The notes under the pieces are model-generated. The model ran no database searches and was not told the origin of the DNA. It saw only the letters and a list, made by a program, of their open reading frames with translations. Shown piece after piece: positions 16,757 to 23,918 of a stretch of DNA of 64,000 bases; position 1 is the first letter of the stretch, and each line of letters begins with the position of its first letter. The position numbers were made by a program, and so were the translations under genes. Source of the DNA: Streptomonospora litoralis (lineage in GTDB: Bacteria; Actinomycetota; Actinomycetes; Streptosporangiales; Streptosporangiaceae); the NCBI RefSeq assembly GCF_004323735.1, contig NZ_CP036455.1:1979101-2043100 (forward strand), read 5' to 3'.

Positions 16757-17636
16757 CGTGTCCGAGGAAACCCAGCAGCAGACCGCTGCGCACGAGGAGC
16801 AGCCGCCCACGGTCATCGTGGACGACCTGCACGTCGTCTACCGGCTGCGCGGCTCCGGCCAGGGCAAGGGCGGTGGCAAAGGCGGCCGCGCCGGCAAGGC
16901 CGAGCTGCGCGCGCAGGCGGCGGCGAGCCGGCAGGAGCGCCAGGACGGCGGCGGGCGCGCCTCGCGTGCGCTCAAGCGCCTCCGCGGCCAGCAGAGCAAG
17001 GGCGGCCGCCAGGTGCACGCCATCAAGGGCGTGAGCTTCACCGCCTACCGGGGCGAGGCGATCGGGGTCATCGGTTCCAACGGCTCCGGCAAGTCCACCA
17101 TCCTGCGGGCCATCGCCGGGTTGATGCCGCCCGAGAGCGGCCGCGTCTTCACCCAGGGGCAACCCTCCCTCCTGGGAGTCAACGCCGCGCTGATGAACGA
17201 CCTCAGCGGCGAGCGCAACGTCATCCTCGGCTGCCTGGCGATGGGCATGACGCCCGATGAGGCCTACGCCAAGCGCGAGGAGATCATCAAGTTCTCCGGG
17301 ATCAACGAGAAGGGCGACTTCAGCTCCCTGCCGATGCGCGCCTACTCCTCCGGGATGGCAGCCCGGCTGCGCTTCGCCATCGCCTCGGCCAAGAACCACG
17401 ACGTGCTGATGATCGACGAGGCGCTGGCCACCGGCGACCGCAAATTCCGCAAGCGCTCCGAGGCTCGGATCCGCGACCTGCGCGAGGAGGCGGGCACGGT
17501 CTTCCTCGTCAGCCACAGCAACAAGTCCATCAAGGACACCTGCGACCGGGTGCTGTGGCTGGAGAGCGGCAGCCTGGTCATGGACGGGCCCACCGACGAG
17601 GTGCTGGAGGCCTACGAGGAGTTCATGAGCCGCTGA
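16749..17636 (+). CDS. ABC exporter ATPase, Wzt/TagH-like
   Basis: 295 residues from GTG 16749 inside the permease gene end. Walker A is GSNGSGKSTILRAIAG (about residue 112). The signature is YSSGMAARLRFAIA, the form typical of polysaccharide exporters rather than LSGGQ, and Walker B is DVLMIDEAL. Unusually, a basic Gly/Lys/Arg-rich insertion of about 50 residues (residues 35-85) splits the first strand from the rest of the nucleotide-binding domain. No C-terminal carbohydrate-binding domain is present. Confidence 0.9.
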   Translation: MTDVSEETQQQTAAHEEQPPTVIVDDLHVVYRLRGSGQGKGGGKGGRAGKAELRAQAAASRQERQDGGGRASRALKRLRGQQSKGGRQVHAIKGVSFTAYRGEAIGVIGSNGSGKSTILRAIAGLMPPESGRVFTQGQPSLLGVNAALMNDLSGERNVILGCLAMGMTPDEAYAKREEIIKFSGINEKGDFSSLPMRAYSSGMAARLRFAIASAKNHDVLMIDEALATGDRKFRKRSEARIRDLREEAGTVFLVSHSNKSIKDTCDRVLWLESGSLVMDGPTDEVLEAYEEFMSR

Positions 17637-17640
17637 GGGT

Positions 17641-17670
17641 GCGCGGCTCGGGGCGTGCTCCGAGCCGCGC
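17641..17670 (+). terminator. Hairpin after the ABC exporter operon
   Basis: 11-bp perfect stem GCGCGGCTCGG / CCGAGCCGCGC with an 8-base loop, five bases after the ATPase stop codon. Confidence 0.7.
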
Positions 17671-17828
17671 GGTTCCGGCTCTTCGGTGCTCTTGGTCCGA
17701 ACGCGGGGGGCGCTCTCGTCCGCGGCGCGGCCGGGCATACCTGTTGTGCCCGGCCTCGCGCAGCATGTTGCGGCGAGTGGCTCGCGCGACGCGCGAGGCG
17801 CACGGTCGGGAGTACTCCTTGTGATTCG

Positions 17829-17844
17829 TTGTTTACATAAACAA
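17829..17844. promoter_or_regulatory. AT-rich palindrome, orphan operator candidate 1
   Basis: TTGTTTA-CA-TAAACAA is a perfect inverted repeat in otherwise GC-rich intergenic DNA. Its shape resembles ROK- or sugar-regulator sites, but the regulator is unknown. No gene begins within 390 bases on the plus strand, and the 566-base gap 17671-18236 has no coding frame I can support. Confidence 0.5.
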
Positions 17845-17871
17845 TCTCAGGGCGTAGTCTCTTTCACACAT

Positions 17872-17887
17872 TTGAAAGCGCTTTCAA
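17872..17887. promoter_or_regulatory. LacI-family-type palindrome, orphan operator candidate 2
   Basis: TTGAAAGCGCTTTCAA is a perfect 16-bp palindrome with the central CG step of LacI/CcpA-type operators. It is 27 bases downstream of the AT-rich palindrome. The nearest plus-strand gene starts 350 bases away and is not a sugar gene, so the site looks stranded or controls a long-leader transcript. Confidence 0.6.
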
Positions 17888-18236
17888 GGCGGGCTCGACA
17901 GAGTCTTCCGCCCGCGGCCGACCCGGCCGCATGCGCCCGGAGCCGACTCCGCCGATCCCCTCCGGCGGGTGGCCCCGGCCGTTGCGCACCGGGCCGCCGC
18001 GTACGGATCAAGCGCCGGACCGCCGCCGGGCGGTCGCGGTCCGGCGGGATGGGGAAGCGCTCGCCAGCGCTGGGTCGCCGCGGCGGGTCACGCATCGCCT
18101 CTCGTGCCTCCAGGCGGTGCACGCACCCGCTGCGGCGGCCGCTGGGCGAGGGGGCCGGGCCGCGGTAGCGCCGCCTGTGCGATTCCACGGGCGCGCGCTC
18201 GGAATCACCCGCGCTCGCCGGGGTAGAGGCGGCGGT

Positions 18237-19184
18237 ATGCGAGTAATCGGAGTATCCGAACCCGGCGGTCCCGAGGCACTGCGCGAGTTCGACATCGACG
18301 AGCGCCACGCGGGCCCCGGCGAGGTGCGCATCCGCGTGCGCGCGGCCGCGGTCAACCCCACCGACACCGCCGCCCGCAGCGGTGCCTACGCCTCCCGGCA
18401 AGCCGACGTGTCCCCGCCCCACGTGCCGGGCATGGACGCCGCCGGCGACATCGACGAGGTCGGTCCCGGCACCACGACCGACCTCGCAGTCGGTGACGCG
18501 GTGATGGCCGTCGTCGTGCCGAGCGGATCGCACGGCGCCTACAGCGAACAGCTCGTCGTGTCAGTGGAGTCGGTGGTGCCCGTCCCCGTCGGCGCCGACT
18601 ATGCCGAGGCGGCGACGCTGCCCATGAACGGGCTGACCGCCCGGATGGCGCTGGACGCCATGGCACTGGAACCCGGGCAGACCCTGGCCGTGACCGGAGC
18701 GGCCGGCGCCTTCGGCGGCTACATGATCCAGCTGGCCAAGGCCGAGGGCCTGCGGGTGATCGCCGACGCAGCGGCCGACGACGAGCAGCTGGTGCGCGAC
18801 CTCGGCGCCGACGTCGTGGTCCCGCGCGGCGACGACGTCGCCGACCGCATCCGAGAGGCCGAGCCCGGCGGCGTGGACGCGCTGGCCGACGGCGCGGTGC
18901 AGAACGAGCTGGTCAGCCCCGCCGTGCGGGACGGCGGCCAGATGGCCACCGTCCGCGGGTTCAAGGGCGACGACGCGGCGAAGGAGCGCGGCGTCGTCTT
19001 CCACCCGGTCCTCGTCATGCACTACAACCGCGAACAGGCCAAACTCGACGCCCTCCGCAAACAGGCCGAGGCGGGCGTGCTGACCCTGCGCGTGGCGCGC
19101 ACCTTCCCCGCCGACCATGCGGCCGAGGCGCACCGCCTCTTCGAGTCCGGGGGAGTGCGCGGGCGGCTGATCCTGGAGTTCTAG
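18237..19184 (+). CDS. Zinc-independent MDR oxidoreductase (quinone oxidoreductase-like)
   Basis: 315 residues from ATG 18237. The QOR-type medium-chain dehydrogenase fold is indicated by the GroES-like half (AAAVNPTDTAARSGAY, VPGMDAAGDIDEVGPG) and the nucleotide-binding half (LAVTGAAGAFGGYMIQLAK, with a GxxGxxG-like turn). The cysteine/histidine ligands of zinc alcohol dehydrogenases are absent. The substrate is unknown. Upstream in-frame sequence is arginine/alanine-rich noise, so the short form is preferred. It is monocistronic and followed by a repeat-filled intergenic region. Confidence 0.85.
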   Translation: MRVIGVSEPGGPEALREFDIDERHAGPGEVRIRVRAAAVNPTDTAARSGAYASRQADVSPPHVPGMDAAGDIDEVGPGTTTDLAVGDAVMAVVVPSGSHGAYSEQLVVSVESVVPVPVGADYAEAATLPMNGLTARMALDAMALEPGQTLAVTGAAGAFGGYMIQLAKAEGLRVIADAAADDEQLVRDLGADVVVPRGDDVADRIREAEPGGVDALADGAVQNELVSPAVRDGGQMATVRGFKGDDAAKERGVVFHPVLVMHYNREQAKLDALRKQAEAGVLTLRVARTFPADHAAEAHRLFESGGVRGRLILEF

Positions 19185-19252
19185 CGCCGCGGGGCGCGGG
19201 AGCCCGGTCTCGCCGGTGGCCCTGGGAAAACGGAGCGCCGGGGCGGGCCGGC

Positions 19253-19382
19253 GCGGCTCGGGTCTGCTGGGCGGTCTTGTCGGTCTGCCGGGAAGCGGGT
19301 CGCCTGACGGGGAACGACGGGCGCCGAGGACGGCGCCGGGTCGGGCCCGCGCTCAACGGGTCGAGTGCTCGCCGGTGGCGGT
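19253..19382 (-). repeat. Dispersed ~130-nt repeat, one inverted unit
   Basis: Read on the minus strand it starts with core 2 (CACCGGCGAGCACTCGACCCG) shortened by my reading frame of the family and ends with core 1 (CCGGCAGACCGACAAG, then GCCCAGCAGACCCGAGCC). The two cores are about 90 bases apart, as in the other units at 19.9-20.3, 28.2-28.5 and 49.6-50.1 kb. Confidence 0.65.
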
Positions 19383-19469
19383 TGCGGCGGGGCGGCGTTG
19401 GGCCGCCGCGGGCCGGTCGGCGCATCCAACGCGCGGTTTTCACCGGATTCCGGCCGCTGTCCGGTCGAG

Positions 19470-19629
19470 ACCCTGCAATAGGTGGCACCGGCCCCATCGA
19501 GTCTGTCTGTGGGGTTAGATTCGGCGCCGAATCTAACCCCACAGACAGACTCGGCGCGGCTGTTCTCGACGATCTTGTACTTATGGTCACGGAAAGCGTT
19601 TTCCCGTGGCCATAAGAGCAAGATCGTCG
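19470..19629 (-). repeat. Two-hairpin element, copy A
   Basis: A conserved flank (CCCTGCAATAGGTGGCACCG) is followed by a perfect 56-bp palindrome (19498-19553, two 28-base arms, no loop) and, 13 bases later, by an imperfect hairpin (19567-19629) whose stem carries ACTTATGG / CCATAAG around an AAAGCG loop. Copy B of the same structure lies at 50503-50657 in the opposite orientation. Strand is nominal. No transposase or promoter is evident. Intergenic region 19185-20480 contains only this element, the 130-nt repeats and an IS3 scrap. Confidence 0.8.
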
Positions 19630-19869
19630 CCGGGTGAACCGGACATACCGGCGCCGGTTCGCCGGCGTGGTGCCGCCGTGTTGCGGCCGGGCCCGTACCG
19701 GCAGGGGGCCGCGCGGCGGGGCGCGGTCGCGGCCACCGGGAGCTCCGCATCAGGCCCGCCCGGTCGTCGGGCGACGGCCCCCGGGGCTCGCCCACCCGCA
19801 GCCGGGGCCGGTGACCGCCGCCCCGACGACCGCAGGCGTCATCCCACGCCGCCCTCGCTGCCCCGTCGC

Positions 19870-20310
19870 GCCCGCGCCACCGGCGAGCACCCGACCCGTC
19901 GACCGCAGGCGCCACCCCGCGGTGCCCTCGCCGCCTCGCCGCCTCGCCGGCCGCCGCCACCGGCGAGCACCCGACCCGGCAACCGCGGGCCCCGCCATCC
20001 CACGCCGCCCTCGGCGCCGCTTTTCCCTAAGACCACCCGTCGCCCGGCAGACCAACAAGGCCCCACAGCAGACCCGAGCCGCCCGCCGCCGACTGAGCTT
20101 CCCACGTTTGTCCTTCCAAGTCTGGTCTGCTCGCTGGCAGACCGAGGAAGGAAGTTGGTATGGCAGCACCGAGGAAATACCCCATTGAGCTGCGCGAGCG
20201 CGCGGCGCGGTGACCGCGGGCCCGGCCATCCACCGCTGTCGCCGCTGCCTTCTGCTCAGGTCCCCCGGGACCCGGCAGACCAACAAGGCCCAACAAGGCC
20301 GCACAGCAGA
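19870..20310 (+). repeat. Cluster of ~130-nt repeats, interrupted by an IS3 remnant
   Basis: Core 2 (CACCGGCGAGCACCCGACCCG is the full motif at 19877 and again at 19957) occurs twice, and core 1 (GGCAGACCAACAAGGCC... ) occurs at 20046 and 20274. The second core 1 contains an extra tandem CAACAAGGCC. Between the two core 1 copies an IS3-family fragment is inserted. The cluster ends at a shared border GTTCTTAAACACGGCTTAGC (20316-20335). Confidence 0.65.
20160..20213 (+). pseudogene. IS3-family transposase OrfA, N-terminal remnant
   Basis: ATG 20160 has a strong GAGGAAGGAAG ribosome-binding site and encodes MAAPRKYPIELRERAAR before a premature TGA; this is the characteristic start of actinobacterial IS3-family OrfA proteins, normally about 100 residues. 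The 65 bases upstream contain a nested hairpin (TCCTTCC...GGAAGGA around GGTCTGC...GCAGACC), probably the left end of the element. The rest of orfA, orfB and the right end are missing, and the dispersed repeat resumes directly after the stop. Confidence 0.7.
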
Positions 20311-20480
20311 CGGGCGTTCTTAAACACGGCTTAGCTGAATAGCCGATTCGGCTGCCCCGGTTCGTGCGCCTGCGCGTCCGGGCGGGCCGAAACCGGATGA
20401 GCCGCGGGATTGTGTCCCGCCGCCACCGCCACCTGCGTCCTGCGGAGACCGCGTCCGACCGGGTATGGGATTCTGGGCGC

Positions 20481-21110
20481 ATGCCACGCCCATCGCCCAC
20501 CAGGGAGGCGCCGCGCCGCGGGCGGCCCGGGTACGACCAGGAGACCGTCCTGCGGCACGCCATCGACCTGTTCAACCGCCGCGGCTACGACGGCACGAGC
20601 GTGGGCGACCTGGCGCGTGAGCTGGGCCTGACCAAGTCGGCCATCTACCACCACTTCCCGAGCAAGTCCTACCTGCTGCAGGCGGCGCTGACCGAGGCCC
20701 TGGACGCGCTGGAGGAGGTCGTCGACACCGCCGCGACCGCGGGTGAGGACTCCGGGCCGAGCGCGTACGCGCGTCTGGAGTCGGTACTGCGCCAGGCCGT
20801 GGGGGTCCTCGTCGAGCACCTGCCCGCGGTGACGCTGCTGCTGCGGGTGCACGGCAACAGCGACGTCGAACTCGACGCTCTGCGCCGCCGCCGCGAGATC
20901 GACGCCAAACTCGCCGCCCTCGTCCGCGCCGCCGCCGACGAGGGCTCGCTGCGCGCCGACATACCACCGGAACTCACCAGCCGCCTGCTGTTCGGCATGG
21001 TCAACTCCCTGGTCGAGTGGTATCGCCCGGAAGGCCGCTACGACGCGGCGGGCGTCGCCGACGCGGTCATCCGGATCGCCTTCGAGGGTTTGGCGCTGCG
21101 CGGGGAATAG
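20481..21110 (+). CDS. TetR-family regulator (PaaR/KstR2-like)
   Basis: 209 residues from ATG 20481. The helix-turn-helix region is textbook: ETVLRHAIDLFNRRGYDGTSVGDLARELGLTKSAIYHHFPSKSYLL, given here only in part as GYDGTSVGDLARELGLTKSA. The start RGRPGYDQETVL and the HTH sequence resemble PaaR and KstR2, which control phenylacetate or cholesterol-ring degradation; no such genes adjoin it, so the target is unknown. The following 259 bases contain only short repeats and a possible promoter for the next micro-ORF. Confidence 0.88.
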   Translation: MPRPSPTREAPRRGRPGYDQETVLRHAIDLFNRRGYDGTSVGDLARELGLTKSAIYHHFPSKSYLLQAALTEALDALEEVVDTAATAGEDSGPSAYARLESVLRQAVGVLVEHLPAVTLLLRVHGNSDVELDALRRRREIDAKLAALVRAAADEGSLRADIPPELTSRLLFGMVNSLVEWYRPEGRYDAAGVADAVIRIAFEGLALRGE

Positions 21111-21207
21111 TCCGGAAGGGGCAGAAGGTCCCGAGAGTCCGCGGACATCCGGCCGGTGCGTGGTCACGGCGCACGGCCCGCGCTACGATGCTCGGAGCAA
21201 ATACCTT

Positions 21208-21299
21208 ATGCACGGGCATATGCGCATGATCTTGCACGTGCATCTGCGTGCATCTTGAGGGCTTCAGATGCCGGAGATGTGGCCGGGTCAAGCGCTTGA
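21208..21299. promoter_or_regulatory. Repetitive TGCA-rich tract and palindrome upstream of a small membrane protein gene
   Basis: Between 21208 and 21255 the motif TGCA/TGCG recurs about every 10-12 bases (TTATGCAC, CATATGCGCATG, TTGCACGTGCAT, TGCGTGCAT). Further on, TCAAGC-GCTTGA forms a 12-bp palindrome at 21288-21299. The tract is less GC-rich than its surroundings and lies 70-160 bases before ATG 21370. I read it as a regulatory region; the factor is unknown. Confidence 0.4.
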
Positions 21300-21369
21300 A
21301 CAGCAATAAGACGTGCCATGCGGCGGTCGCTTTCACGTGCCGCAGGGAGACCGCACCGGAAGGAAACGC

Positions 21370-21537
21370 ATGTCCGAATTCCAGCCCCCCATGCCCCCCA
21401 TGCCCAAAGCCGCGCCGAGGTCGCCGCTCTTCCTGTGGGGCGGCGGCTTCGCCGTCGCCGCCCTCGCCGTCCTCGCGGTCGTCCTGCTGCGCAACGGCCG
21501 GCCGACACCCCACCGGGGCCGACACCGCCGGGAGTAG
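21370..21537 (+). CDS. Small single-pass membrane protein
   Basis: 55 residues, with GAAGGAAACGC immediately before ATG 21370. The first 19 residues are Pro/Met-rich (MSEFQPPMPPMPKAAPRSP), then comes one hydrophobic helix (about residues 20-40) and a basic tail RNGRPTPHRGRHRRE. No family recognised. The strong ribosome-binding site and the hydrophobic helix support a real gene. Confidence 0.55.
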   Translation: MSEFQPPMPPMPKAAPRSPLFLWGGGFAVAALAVLAVVLLRNGRPTPHRGRHRRE

Positions 21538-21644
21538 CCGGTCTGCCGGGATGGAGCGAGTGCCGCCGTCCGCCGCCGCGCGGGGGTGGCCGGACGCGGC
21601 GGCGGGCGGGTCCTCGCCGGCGTGGTGCGACCGGTGCGCGACGC

Positions 21645-22152
21645 CTACATGCGGGCGTCACCGCCGTCTGCACGCCTGGGTGGGGCGAACGGATCGCCGC
21701 TCTCGTAGCTCCTGCCGGGCCGGCGGCGGGGGAGCGGGATGATGGGTTCCGACCAGAACAACCGGAAGTAGGTACCGCGACCCCAGCAGCGGGGCCCCCA
21801 CGCGTCGGCGAACGCGGCGACGAGCGCCAGGCCGCGCCCGGACTCGTCGTCGGGACCGGCCGAGCGCTGCATGGGGACCTGGCCCTCCAGCGGCCCGTCG
21901 TCCGCCACCTCCACGCGCATCGCTCCGGCGGCCAGGCACAGCCGGACGTGGTAGCTGCCGCCGTCGCCGCTGCGGGAGTGCGCTGAGCGCGTTGGTGGCC
22001 AGCTCGGAGAGCAGCAGCACGGCGGTCGCGCGGGTGTCGTCGGGGATGTGGGGGCGGTCGACCGGCTTGAGTAGCCCGTCCAGCCAGCCGCGGGCATCGG
22101 CTACGCTCTCGGGCTTGCCGGGGAAGGAGGCGCTGAACATGTCCATGGTCAC
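21645..22152 (-). pseudogene. Anti-sigma-factor-type ATP-binding protein (HATPase_c), frameshifted
   Basis: Two overlapping frames together give one SpoIIAB/RsbW-like kinase of about 168 residues. Frame 1 from GTG 22152 encodes the N-terminus through the N-box (LLLSELATNALSA). The frame then shifts by one base near 21975-21995 and frame 2 continues with HSRSGDGGSYHVRLCLA, VEVADDGP and the G-box SGRGLALVAAFADAWG. One extra base in the NALSA/HSRSG junction explains the break. It may be a true inactivation or a sequence error. It forms the usual actinobacterial trio with the XRE and DUF397 genes downstream (opposite strand), and is coupled by GTGA to a micro-ORF. Confidence 0.75.
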
Positions 22153-22277
22153 CGCACCTCCCAGGGGAGGCGGGGCAGCCCGGACAGCTCGGGGAGCTGG
22201 AAGCGGAGCAGCGCCGACATGCGGAACACATAGGGGCGGATTCGGGCGGATCGCCGCCGGTGGCTAATCTTGGGCAT
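22149..22277 (-). CDS. Micro-ORF coupled to the anti-sigma gene
   Basis: 42 residues, MPKISHRRRSARIRPYVFRM and onward to LPRLPWEVR. ATG 22277 has a GTGAGGACTT ribosome-binding site, and the TGA stop overlaps the GTG start of the anti-sigma gene. The product is basic and amphipathic with no hydrophobic helix. The overlap suggests a leader peptide for translational coupling. No homologue is known to me. Confidence 0.45.
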   Translation of the reverse strand: MPKISHRRRSARIRPYVFRMSALLRFQLPELSGLPRLPWEVR

Positions 22278-22505
22278 CAAGTCCTCACCTGGTCTGTTCA
22301 GGTCGGGGCGAGGCCCTGTCTGGTGCTCCTACACCGGGCAGGGCCGTTTGCTTACAACGCAACTCCTGAGCTGCTTGCTTTTTCACTTTGCCGATCCTGA
22401 ACGCCCGTAGGAAGGCTTATCAGTCTGAGGAGCACTACCGAAAACGTCTGTGGATTCTTGTGAAGTTTCGCCACAGCGCGCGCTATGACGTGGTGTGATG
22501 GGCCC

Positions 22506-23309
22506 ATGGATGTAGACAAGAGAACACTGCAGCGATTCGGTCGCGAAATTGCGCGCACGCGAAAGATGGCCGATGTTACCCAAGATGCCTTAGCGCGAGA
22601 GCTTGGGGTGAGTCCGTCCCATATATCCAACATCGAGCGCGGGTACCGCTCTCCGGTTGCGTCGTTCGTTCCGAAACTCGATGCAGCTTTGCAAGTCGAT
22701 GGGCGTCTGGTGCGCTTATGGGGCGAATTGACTGGAAGCGGGCGCCCTGCCTGGTTAGCCGAAGTTGCTACGTTGATACGTGAGGCATCGGCCGTCATGG
22801 ACTACCAGAACGCGGTCCTACCTGGACTACTGCAAACGGAGTCTTATGCTCGCGAACTGATCACAGCAGGAACGCCGTGGGCGTCTTCCGACGATGTGGC
22901 GGTTGCCGTGGACGAGCGCATGAGACGAGCGCAGGAGTTTGTCAACGCCGAAGAACCCCTTCTTTGGGTGGTGCTGGATCAGACGATCATCCAACGCAAG
23001 TTCGTGCCAGAAGCTGTTCGGCGTGAGCAGCTCGATCAGATCGTAAGACTCGTCGAGTCCGAGCGCATATCCGTCCAGGTCGTTGCAACGCACTACCTCG
23101 GGCATCCGGGGCTCACCGGTCCCTTCAAGGTCATCACACCTGGCTCTGGTGCTGATGTGGTATACGCCGAGAGCATCCACGAGGGGCAGGTCATAACCGC
23201 TGCGCAAGACGTAGCGCGGTACCGTCTGCTGTTTGGCAGGCTTCAAGCAGTGGCTCTGGGACCGGCCGAATCCCTTCTAATGATCCGGAGAGAGTTAGAC
23301 GATGACTGA
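22506..23309 (+). CDS. XRE regulator with DUF5753 C-terminal domain
   Basis: 267 residues. The helix-turn-helix is at residues 12-65 (TQDALARELGVSPSHISNIERGYR) quoted in part; the C-terminal DUF5753 domain begins around residue 95 (MDYQNAVLPGLLQTESYARELI) and ends with RYRLLFGRLQAVALGP. This is the WhiJ-like regulator type that pairs with DUF397 proteins in Streptomyces development. Its codons are much richer in A/T third positions than those of its neighbours, suggesting transfer. It overlaps the DUF397 gene by eight bases. Confidence 0.93.
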   Translation: MDVDKRTLQRFGREIARTRKMADVTQDALARELGVSPSHISNIERGYRSPVASFVPKLDAALQVDGRLVRLWGELTGSGRPAWLAEVATLIREASAVMDYQNAVLPGLLQTESYARELITAGTPWASSDDVAVAVDERMRRAQEFVNAEEPLLWVVLDQTIIQRKFVPEAVRREQLDQIVRLVESERISVQVVATHYLGHPGLTGPFKVITPGSGADVVYAESIHEGQVITAAQDVARYRLLFGRLQAVALGPAESLLMIRRELDDD

Positions 23310-23538
23310 GTGGCGTAAGTCGAGTTACAGCGGTGCAACCAACGAGTGCGTAGAGGTCGGCACCACCTGGCGCAAATCCAGCTACAGCAACGCCTCAGGC
23401 GGCGAATGCGTCGAGGTCGCTGACTCCCCCGACACGGTCCTCCTCCGCGACACCCAGCACCGCTCCCACGGCCACGTGGGATTCCCCACTTTCGAATGGG
23501 CCGCCTTCCTCCAGCAGGTCAAGGACGGTCACATCTAG
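23302..23538 (+). CDS. DUF397 protein with a duplicated N-terminal motif
   Basis: 78 residues. DUF397 proteins are about 60-70 residues and start WRKSSYS...ECVEV; here WRKSSYSGATNECVEV is followed by a second WRKSSYSNASGGECVEV, a tandem duplication of about 18 residues. The remainder (DSPDTVLLRD, then FEWAAFLQQVK) is typical. The gene overlaps the XRE gene, its expected partner. BldB is the best known member; the molecular role of the family is still unclear. Confidence 0.93.
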   Translation: MTEWRKSSYSGATNECVEVGTTWRKSSYSNASGGECVEVADSPDTVLLRDTQHRSHGHVGFPTFEWAAFLQQVKDGHI

Positions 23539-23633
23539 CACCCGGCTAGCACCCGGAACCCATCCCCGCCTCCGACCCCGCCCGGCCTCATCCCGCCGGC
23601 CTCCTCTTTCCCCGAGGAGGCCGGTATCCGGGG

Positions 23634-23888
23634 TCACACCGGCGTGTACTTCTCATGCGGAACGGCTCGCTCCCAGACCGTCTCGAACGCCGAGCGGACC
23701 AGGGAGACGATCTCCGGTTCGGTGCGCACCTCGCGGTCGACCACCTCTCCCACGCCGGAGAAGTACGTGAACGACACGGTGGCCTCGGCGCCGACCAGGC
23801 GGTCGCCGGTTCCCGGCCCTGTCGCGGCTTCAGCCGCTTCGCTGCGTGCCTCACCGGTTATCCGGCGGTACGCAGCCCCGTTCGCCGG
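23634..23888 (-). pseudogene. C-terminal remnant of an unidentified protein
   Basis: On the minus strand the frame from 23888 to the TGA at 23634-23636 has protein-like composition over its last 55 codons (VSFTYFSGVGEVVDREV, then TEPEIVSLVRSAFETVWERA and VPHEKYTPV), but no ATG and no ribosome-binding site; GTG codons are the only starts. The ending resembles C-termini of regulators often found beside DUF397 genes, but I cannot name the family. It may be a short gene started at GTG or the tail of a deleted one. Confidence 0.4.
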
Positions 23889-23918
23889 TTAGTCGCAGTG
23901 CCGAGGAGGTGTCGCGTT

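Noticed and set aside
17931-18236. N-terminal extension of the MDR oxidoreductase, or a gene in the gap after the orphan operators
   Set aside because: The sequence is Pro/Arg/Ala-rich without ribosome-binding site or recognisable motif, and the family begins at 18237.
19181-19960. Minus-strand frame across repeat and hairpin element A
   Set aside because: A short stretch is shared with a frame in element B, but the base changes are paired in the hairpin arms and not biased to synonymous sites, so structure explains them better than coding.
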